From: an uncultured Erythrobacter sp. | GTDB lineage: Bacteria > Pseudomonadota > Alphaproteobacteria > Sphingomonadales > Sphingomonadaceae | Assembly (NCBI GenBank): GCA_947502815.1 | Contig: CANNBH010000001.1 | Coordinates: forward strand, 1,770,818-1,834,817 | Direction: 5' to 3' | Length of the DNA stretch: 64,000 nucleotides | Shown here: piece after piece, positions 20,615-28,349 of the stretch | Layout of the letters: each line of letters starts with the position of its first letter | Position numbering within the stretch: position 1 is the stretch's first letter | Notes under the pieces: model-generated | Told to the model about the DNA's origin: nothing | Database searches by the model: none | What the model saw: only the letters and a program-made list of their open reading frames with translations | Made by a program: the position numbers and the translations under genes

Positions 20615-21520
20615 TTAGCCGGTGACCCAATTGCCCCGATAAATACCCAACAGCGACAGAATCGCGGTCAAATCGCCGTGATCTATTCGCCCATTGGCCG
20701 CCGCGCGCGCTTTTGGTTTGGCGCGGTAGGCAAAGCCATACGTTGCGGCCTGAATCATCGGGATATCGTTTGCCCCGTCGCCGGTGGCCAGGACATGCGT
20801 GCCCTCCCCCAATTTCGCCGCCTCTTCGATCAAGACCGCCTTTTTGGTGCTGGCGTCAGTGATCGGCCCGTCCAGCGCGCCGGTCAGTTTGCCGTCTGCG
20901 ACACCAAGCCGGTTGCCAACAACCCGATCAAACCCAAGCTGCTTGCCAACAGCATCGCCGAAATGGTGAAAGCCGCCGGTGACCAAGACGTTGCGGCAGC
21001 CGTGCGCCTTTAACGTTTCGCACAGAACCTTTGCGCCCGGTGTCGGCGTAATTCGCTTTTCCAAACAGCGGCCTATGGCACTTTCCTCCAACCCTTCGAG
21101 CAGGGCAACACGTTCGCGCAAGGCGTCTTCGAAATCCAATTCGCCCTGCATGGCCCGCTCTGTAATGTCGGAAATTTGCGCCTTTAGACCGGCAAAGTCG
21201 GCAAGCTCATCGATGCATTCTTGCTCAATCATTGTGGAATCCATGTCAGACACAAGCAGACGCGGGACTGCGATATCTTGGGTCGTAATCAGAGAATCGC
21301 AGTCCGGAAAATGAGTATCGAGAATGTTGAAAATCACCCCGGCATCGTCGAAATACCAGCGCAGCTCCAAAACAGGATGATCCAGATCGAGCATCTGAGC
21401 CGTATCATAGTGCGGGCAGGAATCGGTATGGGCCAGCGCGCGGCTCAACGGCGCAATGCGCGATTCAAGATCACCCGTTCCATCCGAGTTTGGGTCTGCT
21501 ATCAGACGCGCGATGAACAC
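20615..21520 (-). CDS. serB: Phosphoserine phosphatase
   Basis: A 301-residue SerB: an N-terminal regulatory part of about 85 residues, then the HAD phosphatase with LLVSDMDSTMIEQECIDELA (nucleophile Asp), VLVTGGFHHFGDAVGKQLGF and VLATGDGANDIPMIQAATYGFAYRAKP. It makes L-serine from phosphoserine. The start is GTG at 21520, which overlaps the 5' end of divergent miaA by 8 nt; a later start would cut into the conserved N-terminus, so the overlap is probably real. No terminator was seen after it. Confidence 0.95.
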   Translation of the reverse strand: MFIARLIADPNSDGTGDLESRIAPLSRALAHTDSCPHYDTAQMLDLDHPVLELRWYFDDAGVIFNILDTHFPDCDSLITTQDIAVPRLLVSDMDSTMIEQECIDELADFAGLKAQISDITERAMQGELDFEDALRERVALLEGLEESAIGRCLEKRITPTPGAKVLCETLKAHGCRNVLVTGGFHHFGDAVGKQLGFDRVVGNRLGVADGKLTGALDGPITDASTKKAVLIEEAAKLGEGTHVLATGDGANDIPMIQAATYGFAYRAKPKARAAANGRIDHGDLTAILSLLGIYRGNWVTG

Positions 21521-22472
21521 AAAAAAATCTCCCGATCAGGCTGCTGATCCGCAACCACTGGCGCTCATTGCAGGGCCAACCGCGAGCGGCAAGAGCGCAT
21601 GTGCCGTTAGCCTTGCACAAGCTTTGGCCAAGCAAGACCGTACCGCCGTCGTCATCAACGCCGACAGCGCGCAGGTCTATGGCGATTTGCAGGTCCTTTC
21701 TGCTCGGCCGACTGAAGAGGAAATGGGCGGGATTGAACACCGATTGTTCGGATCATGGGACGGGGCAAGTGCCTGCTCCGCCGCCGATTGGGCCGCGCAG
21801 GCAAAGGCGGAAATCGCCGAATGCCATGGGGCTGGGAGCGTGCCGATCCTTGTCGGGGGCACCGGCATGTATCTCAAGATCCTTATCGAAGGAATCGCCC
21901 CCATCCCCGCGATTGCGCCCGAAATCCGCGAAGTCGTGCGCGCAATGGAGACCCAGACTGCTTACGCCGCCTTGATGATCGAAGATCCTGTGCGAGCCGC
22001 CGACCTCAATCCCGGCGACACACAGCGGATTGCTCGCGCTCTCGAAGTGAAACGATCTACCGGCGTTACCTTGGGCGATTGGCAACAGGCAAAGACGGGC
22101 GGCATTGGCGAAGAGGTCACGCTCTACCCTCTGGTCATGATGCCGCAGCGGCAATGGGTCTATGACCGCTGCGACACCCGCTTTGCGCACATGCTGGATG
22201 GCGGCGCAGTTGAAGAAGTCGAAGCCCTGCTTGAACGCGGCCTTTCCCTGGACTTGCCCGTCATGCGCGCCATTGGCGTGCCCGAAATCACCTTGATGAT
22301 CCGCGATGGCGTCTCGCGCGACGAGACGATCGCGGCAGGCGCGCAAGCGACGCGGCAATACGCAAAACGGCAATTTACATGGCTGCGGAACCAATCACCG
22401 GACGACTGGCCTCAAATCCAATCCGAAAATATCGAGATTGATGATGTTTTCGCATCATTATTACAACATTAA
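21513..22472 (+). CDS. miaA: tRNA dimethylallyltransferase
   Basis: A 319-residue MiaA with the P-loop ALIAGPTASGKSACAVSLA, NADSAQVYGDLQVLSARP (DSxQxY motif), GGTGMYLKILIEGIAPIP, the LNPGDTQRIARALEV segment and a C-terminal region ending AKRQFTWLRNQ. It adds dimethylallyl to A37 of tRNAs reading U-codons. The ATG at 21513 is the natural start; the frame is open 19 codons upstream but would run deep into serB. The prenyl donor comes from the pathway that also feeds ispA at 12 kb. Confidence 0.96.
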   Translation: MNTKKSPDQAADPQPLALIAGPTASGKSACAVSLAQALAKQDRTAVVINADSAQVYGDLQVLSARPTEEEMGGIEHRLFGSWDGASACSAADWAAQAKAEIAECHGAGSVPILVGGTGMYLKILIEGIAPIPAIAPEIREVVRAMETQTAYAALMIEDPVRAADLNPGDTQRIARALEVKRSTGVTLGDWQQAKTGGIGEEVTLYPLVMMPQRQWVYDRCDTRFAHMLDGGAVEEVEALLERGLSLDLPVMRAIGVPEITLMIRDGVSRDETIAAGAQATRQYAKRQFTWLRNQSPDDWPQIQSENIEIDDVFASLLQH

Positions 22473-22598
22473 AGGTTGACGCGTTAGATTGTGACCATTA
22501 GCGAGCAATCAAGACAGCTTCTCAGGTCGCACTTGGTTCTGTCATGAAATCTCGCTATCCGTAGCGTCGCAATTGATAGGTGAAGGTCCTTTTTGATC

Positions 22599-22634
22599 AT
22601 GATTATCGTCATTCTTGTACGGGAAACGGGTTGA
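22599..22634 (+). CDS. Leader peptide for ilvB (MIIVILVRETG)
   Basis: An 11-codon ORF reads M-I-I-V-I-L-V-R-E-T-G and stops 34 nt before a terminator hairpin, 98 nt ahead of ilvB. Six of its first seven residues are Ile, Val or Leu, the products of the pathway encoded downstream. This is the layout of transcription attenuation by ribosome stalling on scarce branched-chain aminoacyl-tRNA. AAGG lies 12 nt before the ATG, slightly far. Too short for ordinary gene callers. I recall no exact match, but ilv leaders of this composition are well known in proteobacteria. Confidence 0.7.
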   Translation: MIIVILVRETG

Positions 22635-22668
22635 TCTAGGGCGCTTCGAATGCGAAAAATCCTAAATC

Positions 22669-22702
22669 GGCCCGACGCGAACCTTCGCTTCGGGCCTTTT
22701 TC
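22669..22702 (+). terminator. Attenuator terminator upstream of ilvB
   Basis: Stem GGCCCGA (22669-22675) with TCGGGCC (22690-22696), a C-T mismatch, then GCGAA (22677-22681) with TTCGC (22684-22688), followed by TTTTTC. A second GCGAA copy at 22652-22656 could pair with TTCGC instead and act as an antiterminator strand. It sits between the leader peptide and ilvB. Confidence 0.75.
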
Positions 22703-22732
22703 TTGGAAATTTGAATTTTAGGAGAATGTGAA

Positions 22733-24487
22733 GTGGCGAAGCTTTCAGGAGCCGCCTTGTTGATGGAAAGTCTGGTTGGCCAAGGGGTCGAATATGTATT
22801 CGGCTATCCCGGCGGCGCAGTCTTGCCCATTTACGATGAGCTTTTCGGCGATGAGCGCATTCGCCACATTCTGGTCCGGCACGAAGCAGGCGCGGCGCAT
22901 GCTGCCGAAGGATATGCCCGCGCAACGGGCAAACCCGGCGTTGTCCTCGTTACGTCTGGCCCCGGCGCAACCAACGCAGTAACCGGCATTGCAGATGCGT
23001 GGATGGATTCGATCCCGCTCGTGGTCATCACTGGTCAGGTCCCAACCGGATTGATCGGCACAGACGCGTTTCAAGAAGCCGACACCGTTGGCATCACGCG
23101 CCACTGCACCAAACACAACTATTTGGTCAAAGACCCCGCCGACTTGACCGCGACAATCGAAGAAGCGTTTCGCATCGCAACCACCGGACGCCCCGGCCCG
23201 GTCGTGATCGACATTCCCAAAGATGTGCAAATCGCTGTCCCATCGGAAAGCCGCCCTGCCAAGCTGACAGCGGCGCACCGTTATGCACCGCAATTGGCGG
23301 GCGCGCCGGAACACATTATCGAAGCCGTGGAAATGCTCGCCAACGCAGAACGGCCAATCCTTTACACCGGCGGCGGTGTTATCAATTCCGGTCCAGAGGC
23401 GACGCAATTGTTGCGCCAGTTGCAGGATATCACCAGCGCGCCGGTCACTTCGACCTTGATGGGCCTTGGCGCCTTTGCCAGCGAACATCCCGATTGGCTG
23501 GGCATGCTGGGTATGCACGGCACTTACGAAGCCAATATGGCGATGAACAAATGCGACGTGATGGTGTGCATCGGCGCGCGCTTTGATGACCGGGTTACGG
23601 GCCGCCTCGATGCGTTCTCTCCCGATTCCAAGAAGATCCACATCGACATCGATCGCTCATCAATCAACAAGAACGTGACGGTTGACCTCGGCATTATCGG
23701 CGATTGCGCGACAGTGCTGAGCCAGATGATTGAGACATGGGGCACGCGTGAAGCGCGCGACCTTGACGAATGGAAAGCACGGATTGCCGGATGGCGCGCA
23801 CGCGAATGCCTCGCCTATCCCGAAAGGTCCAAAAAAGACCCCAAGGCAATTATGCCGCAAAAGGCGATTGAACGTCTGCACGCCCTTACCCATGAACAAA
23901 GCCCGATCATCTCCACCGAAGTGGGGCAGCATCAGATGTGGGCCGCGCAATATTTTGGGTTTGAAGAGCCAAACAAATGGCTGACCAGCGGCGGCCTTGG
24001 CACGATGGGTTACGGCCTGCCTGCCGCGATTGGCGCGCAATTGGGCCATCCGGATGCCTTGGTGATCGACATCGCCGGTGAAGCATCAATCCAGATGAAC
24101 ATTCAAGAGCTTGGCACGGCATCGCAATTCCGCCTGCCGGTGAAGATTTTCATCTTGAACAATGAATATATGGGCATGGTCCGCCAATGGCAGGAACTGA
24201 CCTATGAAAGCCGCTACTCCAATTCCTATTCCGACAGCCTGCCAGATTTTGTAAAATTGGGTGAAGCCTACGGATGGAAAGGCGTCCGCATCACAGATGA
24301 GGCGGATTTGGACGCAGGCATTCTGGCGATGATCGAGCATGATGGCCCCGTGATCGTAGACTGCTGCGTGGCTCAGGATGCGAACTGCCTGCCGATGATC
24401 CCATCAGGCGCCGCGCACACCGAAATGCTGCTGTATGGTGATCAAGTCGACGGAACGATGGATGATGAAGCGAAGGCGTTGGTGTAA
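22733..24487 (+). CDS. ilvB: Acetolactate synthase large subunit
   Basis: A 584-residue ThDP enzyme. The N-terminal YP fold reads [19 protein letters not shown] with the catalytic-region Glu in [19 protein letters not shown], then [15 protein letters not shown] and [17 protein letters not shown]. The ThDP motif is in [13 protein letters not shown], with Glu where GDG is usual (GEA rather than GDG), a substitution worth noting, and [14 protein letters not shown] follows. The start is GTG at 22733, with AGGAG 8 nt upstream. It makes acetolactate and acetohydroxybutyrate for Val, Leu and Ile. ilvN follows after 30 nt. Confidence 0.97.
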   Translation: MAKLSGAALLMESLVGQGVEYVFGYPGGAVLPIYDELFGDERIRHILVRHEAGAAHAAEGYARATGKPGVVLVTSGPGATNAVTGIADAWMDSIPLVVITGQVPTGLIGTDAFQEADTVGITRHCTKHNYLVKDPADLTATIEEAFRIATTGRPGPVVIDIPKDVQIAVPSESRPAKLTAAHRYAPQLAGAPEHIIEAVEMLANAERPILYTGGGVINSGPEATQLLRQLQDITSAPVTSTLMGLGAFASEHPDWLGMLGMHGTYEANMAMNKCDVMVCIGARFDDRVTGRLDAFSPDSKKIHIDIDRSSINKNVTVDLGIIGDCATVLSQMIETWGTREARDLDEWKARIAGWRARECLAYPERSKKDPKAIMPQKAIERLHALTHEQSPIISTEVGQHQMWAAQYFGFEEPNKWLTSGGLGTMGYGLPAAIGAQLGHPDALVIDIAGEASIQMNIQELGTASQFRLPVKIFILNNEYMGMVRQWQELTYESRYSNSYSDSLPDFVKLGEAYGWKGVRITDEADLDAGILAMIEHDGPVIVDCCVAQDANCLPMIPSGAAHTEMLLYGDQVDGTMDDEAKALV

Positions 24488-24517
24488 ACCGCTGTCCGCC
24501 GAAGGAACAACAAACTC

Positions 24518-25033
24518 ATGAAAATCACAAACGCCGAAACTGAACGGCACGTCCTTACCGTAACGGTCGATAATGAGCCGGGTATTCTGGCCAAGATCAC
24601 CGGCCTGTTCACCGCGCGCGGGTATAACATCGACAGCCTGACCGTGGCCGACATTTCCGATGATCACGCGATCAGCCGGATCACCGTCGTCACCAATGGC
24701 CCGCCCGAAGTCATCGACCAAATTGAGGCTCAATTGGAGCGATTGGTTCCGGTGCACAAGGTTACCGACCTCACCGCCGCTGGCCCGCATGTGGAACGCG
24801 AACTGGCGCTCATCAAAGTCGCAGGCAAAGGGGAATCGCGGGTTGAGGCGCTGCGCATCGCCCAGCATTTCCGCGCCAACGTGGTGGACACAACCACCTC
24901 CAGCTTCGTTTTCGAACTGACCGGCGCGCCGGATAAGATTGACAGTTTCATCGTGCTGATGCGCGAACTTGGCCTCGTCTCTGTGGGCCGTTCGGGCGTG
25001 GTTGGCATGATGCGGGGCGCTGCCGGCAGCTGA
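24518..25033 (+). CDS. ilvN: Acetolactate synthase regulatory (small) subunit
   Basis: A 171-residue IlvH/IlvN-type subunit with an N-terminal ACT domain (HVLTVTVDNEPGILAKITGLF, then GYNIDSLTVADI and ISRITVVTNG) and the C-terminal ALS_ss_C domain (LALIKVAGKGESR, ANVVDTTTSSFVFELTG, GLVSVGRSGVVGMMRG). The ACT domain binds valine and gives feedback inhibition of IlvB. It lies between ilvB and ilvC, all in one operon under the leader-peptide attenuator. Its length matches the long bacterial form. Confidence 0.96.
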   Translation: MKITNAETERHVLTVTVDNEPGILAKITGLFTARGYNIDSLTVADISDDHAISRITVVTNGPPEVIDQIEAQLERLVPVHKVTDLTAAGPHVERELALIKVAGKGESRVEALRIAQHFRANVVDTTTSSFVFELTGAPDKIDSFIVLMRELGLVSVGRSGVVGMMRGAAGS

Positions 25034-25062
25034 ACCGCTCTCACACTTTTAGATTCAGATAA

Positions 25063-26106
<1,044 letters not shown>

Positions 26107-26112
26107 CGCCAT

Positions 26113-26149
26113 CGGGTGGAGGATGCCAAAAGCAAACTCCACCCGTTTG
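26113..26149 (+). terminator. Hairpin after ilvC that contains the next gene's start
   Basis: Perfect 9-bp arms CGGGTGGAG (26113-26121) and CTCCACCCG (26137-26145), a 15-nt loop and a short T-rich tail. The loop contains the ATG at 26123, and the GGAGG that should serve it lies in the 5' arm. It may be a weak terminator or an RNA switch for the next gene. Confidence 0.45.
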
Positions 26150-26722
26150 ATTTATGTCCTCATCGCCATCGTATGGGTGGTGATTGTGGCGCGTGCTTAT
26201 TTGAATGTGAAAGGCACCGACGGGTTGGTCGCGGTCATCCCGCAATCCGAGGTGCAGAGCTTTGCCCGGCAAGAGCTCGACGCCTTGCAATCGCGATCAT
26301 TTGCAGAAGATCTCGAACTGTGCGGCATAATCTTTGAAACGAGCGATCGCGAACTTGGCGTATCCCGTCCCAATGCCGGGGACGAAGGCAGCTGCGACAT
26401 CGCCTATTTCGATGAGCCCGGCATGGTCCCCATCGCCAGCTTTCACACGCACGGCAAACACTCCCGCCGTTATGACGGCGAAGTGCCATCGATCGTGGAC
26501 ATCGAAAGCGATGTTTCAACCGGCATGGACGGGTATATTGCCACGCCCGGCGGGCGATTGTGGCATGTCGATCACGAAACCGCGACCGCCCGAATGGTCT
26601 GCGGCGAAGGCTGCGTTACGCAAGATCCGAATTACCGCAGATGCGCGCGCGATGTGATTGCGCAAACCTATACAATCAACGAATTGGCGGAACGGTTTAG
26701 CGACGCCGATCGCGGCTGCTAA
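26123..26722 (+). CDS. DUF4329 protein with JAMM-like metal motif, membrane-anchored
   Basis: A 199-residue protein: an N-terminal membrane helix (IYVLIAIVWVVIVARAYL), then a DUF4329-like domain facing the periplasm. The residues E72, H108, H110, S123 and D126 (IIFE, FHTHGKH, PSIVD) match the E...HxH...SxxD zinc set of JAMM/MPN peptidases. Several cysteines (67, 91, 160, 164 and later) could form disulfides. DUF4329 domains are mostly seen in polymorphic-toxin and RHS proteins; here it is standalone. The ATG at 26123 directly follows GGAGG (too close); TTG at 26147 is an alternative. Function unproven. Confidence 0.72.
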   Translation: MPKANSTRLIYVLIAIVWVVIVARAYLNVKGTDGLVAVIPQSEVQSFARQELDALQSRSFAEDLELCGIIFETSDRELGVSRPNAGDEGSCDIAYFDEPGMVPIASFHTHGKHSRRYDGEVPSIVDIESDVSTGMDGYIATPGGRLWHVDHETATARMVCGEGCVTQDPNYRRCARDVIAQTYTINELAERFSDADRGC

Positions 26723-26752
26723 ACGGCCCGCACACGCAACCTGAAAACGAAA

Positions 26753-26787
26753 CCAGCCCGCGAAGGGTCCTCTCCTTCACGGGCTGG
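26753..26787. terminator. Bidirectional-type terminator hairpin after the DUF4329 gene
   Basis: CCAGCCCG (26753-26760) pairs with CGGGCTGG (26780-26787); inside, AAGG pairs with CCTT after a mismatch. It lies 30 nt after the DUF4329 stop. The T-run is poor. Confidence 0.6.
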
Positions 26788-26921
26788 TGCCTTGTCACCA
26801 ATCGATGCTGCGCAGGTGAGCAATAGGGGAACTCACATCAGGGGAACTGCGCGGCATTGATCCAGATTGCGACCCATAAATTTGCCTGTTTGAAAGAGCG
26901 GGACGGGCCGCAAACTCTTCC

Positions 26922-26973
26922 AAAAAAAGGACGTGACCAGAGGCACTCGGAGGAACGGCCTCCAGCCACGTCC
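26922..26973 (-). terminator. Rho-independent terminator of the Cys-repeat gene
   Basis: On the minus strand GGACGTG (26973-26967) pairs with CACGTCC (26935-26929), an inner GGAGG/CCTCC pair extends the stem, and seven T residues follow (26928-26922). It begins 14 nt after the stop codon of the gene at 26988-27413, which supports that strand as the coding one. Confidence 0.8.
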
Positions 26974-26987
26974 AAAGTACACACCCG

Positions 26988-27413
26988 TCAGGCAGCGGGT
27001 GTGCAAGCTGATGCCGCGCAAGCGCTCGGCGCACAGGCCGAAGCTTCGCAGGCGGAAGCCTCACACGCGGAAGCTGCGCAGGCCGAAGCCGCACAGGCAG
27101 ACGCGGCGCAAGCAGAAGCAGCGCAAGCCGATGCAGCGCATCCTGATGCCTCGCAGCCGCTTGGCGCGCACTTGTCAGCAGAACACGCCGCTGCACAGGC
27201 AGCAGCCGCGCAGGCCGCTTCGCGCTGAGCACGGGCCTGACGGCGGGCTTCACGATTTGCGCGGCGTTCGGCGGAGCTGGTGTCGATGGATCGCGGTGCG
27301 GAATAGCCGCTTGGCCCGCAGGGAGCATCTGCCAAAGCGGGCGCGCCCGCCGAAGCGGCGGCCAATCCGCCCGCAACCATCATCAATTTCGCAAGGTTCA
27401 ATTTCTGGGTCAT
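26988..27413 (-). CDS. Exported protein of tandem Cys-containing pentapeptides
   Basis: A 141-residue protein. A signal peptide (MTQKLNLAKLMMVAGGLAAA, cleavage about ALA-DA) leads to a basic Arg/Ala helix (SAERRANREARRQARAQRE) and then a repeat array in which 15 cysteines recur almost exactly every five residues: units such as SADKC, APSGC, EASGC, AASAC (five times), EASAC (twice), APSAC, AASAC. Codons for identical units differ, which points to selection on the protein. GGAGAGG precedes the ATG and a strong terminator follows. The pattern resembles Cys-repeat metal-binding peptides (DUF2282/bufferin type), but no DUF692 maturation gene is in the window. It lies downstream of a YHS gene in the same direction. 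Confidence 0.8.
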   Translation of the reverse strand: MTQKLNLAKLMMVAGGLAAASAGAPALADAPCGPSGYSAPRSIDTSSAERRANREARRQARAQREAACAAAACAAACSADKCAPSGCEASGCAASACAASACAASACAASACAASACEASACEASACAPSACAASACTPAA

Positions 27414-27474
27414 TTCTCGGTCCTCTCCAAAAAGAAAAATTAAGGGGAATTCGGTTGGTCTTGAGGGTGTTTGA

Positions 27475-27514
27475 CGTCCCGGCAACTCAGGGGGTCAGGG
27501 GAGTTGCCGGGACG
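27475..27514 (-). promoter_or_regulatory. Long intercistronic hairpin between YHS gene and Cys-repeat gene
   Basis: Perfect 14-bp arms: CGTCCCGGCAACTC (27475-27488) and GAGTTGCCGGGACG (27501-27514), 12-nt loop. No T-run on the minus strand, so it is not a standard terminator. It could stabilise or process the mRNA, or act as a partial terminator setting the ratio of the two products. Confidence 0.6.
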
Positions 27515-27529
27515 CCGAAATCGGTAACA

Positions 27530-28021
27530 TCAGTCGCCGAATTTCTTTCCATCAGGCACGTTCGCCCAAGCCGGATCAGATTTCGCAATGAAACCATCAA
27601 CATCGCCAAGCCAGGTTTGCTGAACGTCGCGGTTGAAGTTCAAATACAGCTTGCCGCCGTGAATTTTATAAAGCGTGGGATCACCCGGTGCGAGCGAACC
27701 TCGGCTCATCGCCCATGCACAGTGACCGCCATATTGCGGGGCATAACGATCGGGGTCTTCTTTGAACAAATCGGCGTTGGCTTGGCTCGAAAAATGGAAC
27801 TGCGCGCCTTCGTGTTCAACCATGAAGCGGGCGTTGCCGATCACGGGTGCACCGTTCCCTTGGAAATAGCTGACGGTGTCGTAACCACTAAGGGCAACAC
27901 TGCCGCCTTGGGTGCCAACAAACACGCCGCCATCTGCCTGCGCGGGCGCCAACAATGCGACTGGACCAGCAACCGACGCGCCAAACGCGGCAGCAGCGAT
28001 CATGAGATATCTGAGTTTCAT
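27530..28021 (-). CDS. Exported YHS domain protein (copy 1)
   Basis: A 163-residue protein with a signal peptide (MKLRYLMIAAAAFGASVAGP, cleavage near AQA-DG) and a YHS domain: LSGYDTVSYFQGNGAPVIG, FSSQANADLFKEDPDRYAPQYGGHCAWAMS, then a conserved extension LAPGDPTLYKIHGGKLYLNFNRDVQ. YHS domains are linked to copper and heavy-metal proteins, with one key Cys (GGHCAW). GGAG at good spacing precedes the ATG 28021. It probably forms a two-gene unit with the Cys-repeat gene, separated by a hairpin. A paralogue lies at 30134-30700. Confidence 0.87.
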   Translation of the reverse strand: MKLRYLMIAAAAFGASVAGPVALLAPAQADGGVFVGTQGGSVALSGYDTVSYFQGNGAPVIGNARFMVEHEGAQFHFSSQANADLFKEDPDRYAPQYGGHCAWAMSRGSLAPGDPTLYKIHGGKLYLNFNRDVQQTWLGDVDGFIAKSDPAWANVPDGKKFGD

Positions 28022-28349
28022 CGGGGTTCTCCTAAACTGTATAGTGCGGCGACCACCCGGCAGGCTTTCAAGGATTGGCATCAGGGGAAGAACCGGCCCG
28101 AAATAGGGGTAATGAACCGGTTAGGGTGTCCTGAAAGCCGCCAAGTGGCCGCGCACATCAATCAGTTCGCGCCGTCACCCAATTTGGTGACACATCCCGC
28201 AAAAATATTTTCAATTTCTGCTACAACCCGGCGAACCATTGGGCAAATGCGCCCAAACGCTCGACACCAATCGCGCAATCCTTCAGGAGTTTTGGCCTTC
28301 AGGAGTTTTGGCCTCCAAGGGTTTTGGGACACAGAGGGGTAAGAAAGCA
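28022..28349. other. Divergent intergenic region with tandem repeat
   Basis: 328 nt between the YHS gene (minus) and the lactate dehydrogenase gene (plus). Apart from the 16-bp repeats at 28280-28327 and an A/T-rich stretch near 28199-28220 that could hold promoter elements, I see no gene. A plus frame is open across part of it (28239-28349) but lacks coding character. Confidence 0.6.
28280..28327. repeat. Three tandem 16-bp repeats before lldD
   Basis: CCTTCAGGAGTTTTGG occurs twice without change (28280-28295, 28296-28311), then a third copy CCTCCAAGGGTTTTGG with three changes (28312-28327). It ends 22 nt before the lldD start, within the expected 5' leader; each of the first two units contains AGGAG. 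Confidence 0.85.

Noticed and set aside
22476..22503. ilvB promoter with TTGACG and TTAGCG
   Set aside because: The -10 element is too weak to list as a feature.
22745..23641. 298-codon minus frame inside ilvB
   Set aside because: Antisense shadow caused by codon bias; ilvB motifs are clear on the plus strand.
26988..27413. Calling the Cys-repeat protein a bufferin or other DUF692-modified peptide
   Set aside because: The unit sequence differs (CAASA rather than EGKCG-like) and no DUF692 or partner gene is present in the window.
27475..27514. Classic rho-independent terminator
   Set aside because: The stem is excellent, but the minus-strand sequence after it (TCAAACACC) has no T-run; listed as a hairpin of unknown role instead.
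26857..28342. Long plus-strand open frames across the Cys-repeat and YHS genes (26857-27228 and 26933-28342)
   Set aside because: They are the antisense of the repeat array (giving EAAQA-type repeats) and of the YHS gene. The minus strand has signal peptides, ribosome binding sites, recognisable domains and a terminator.
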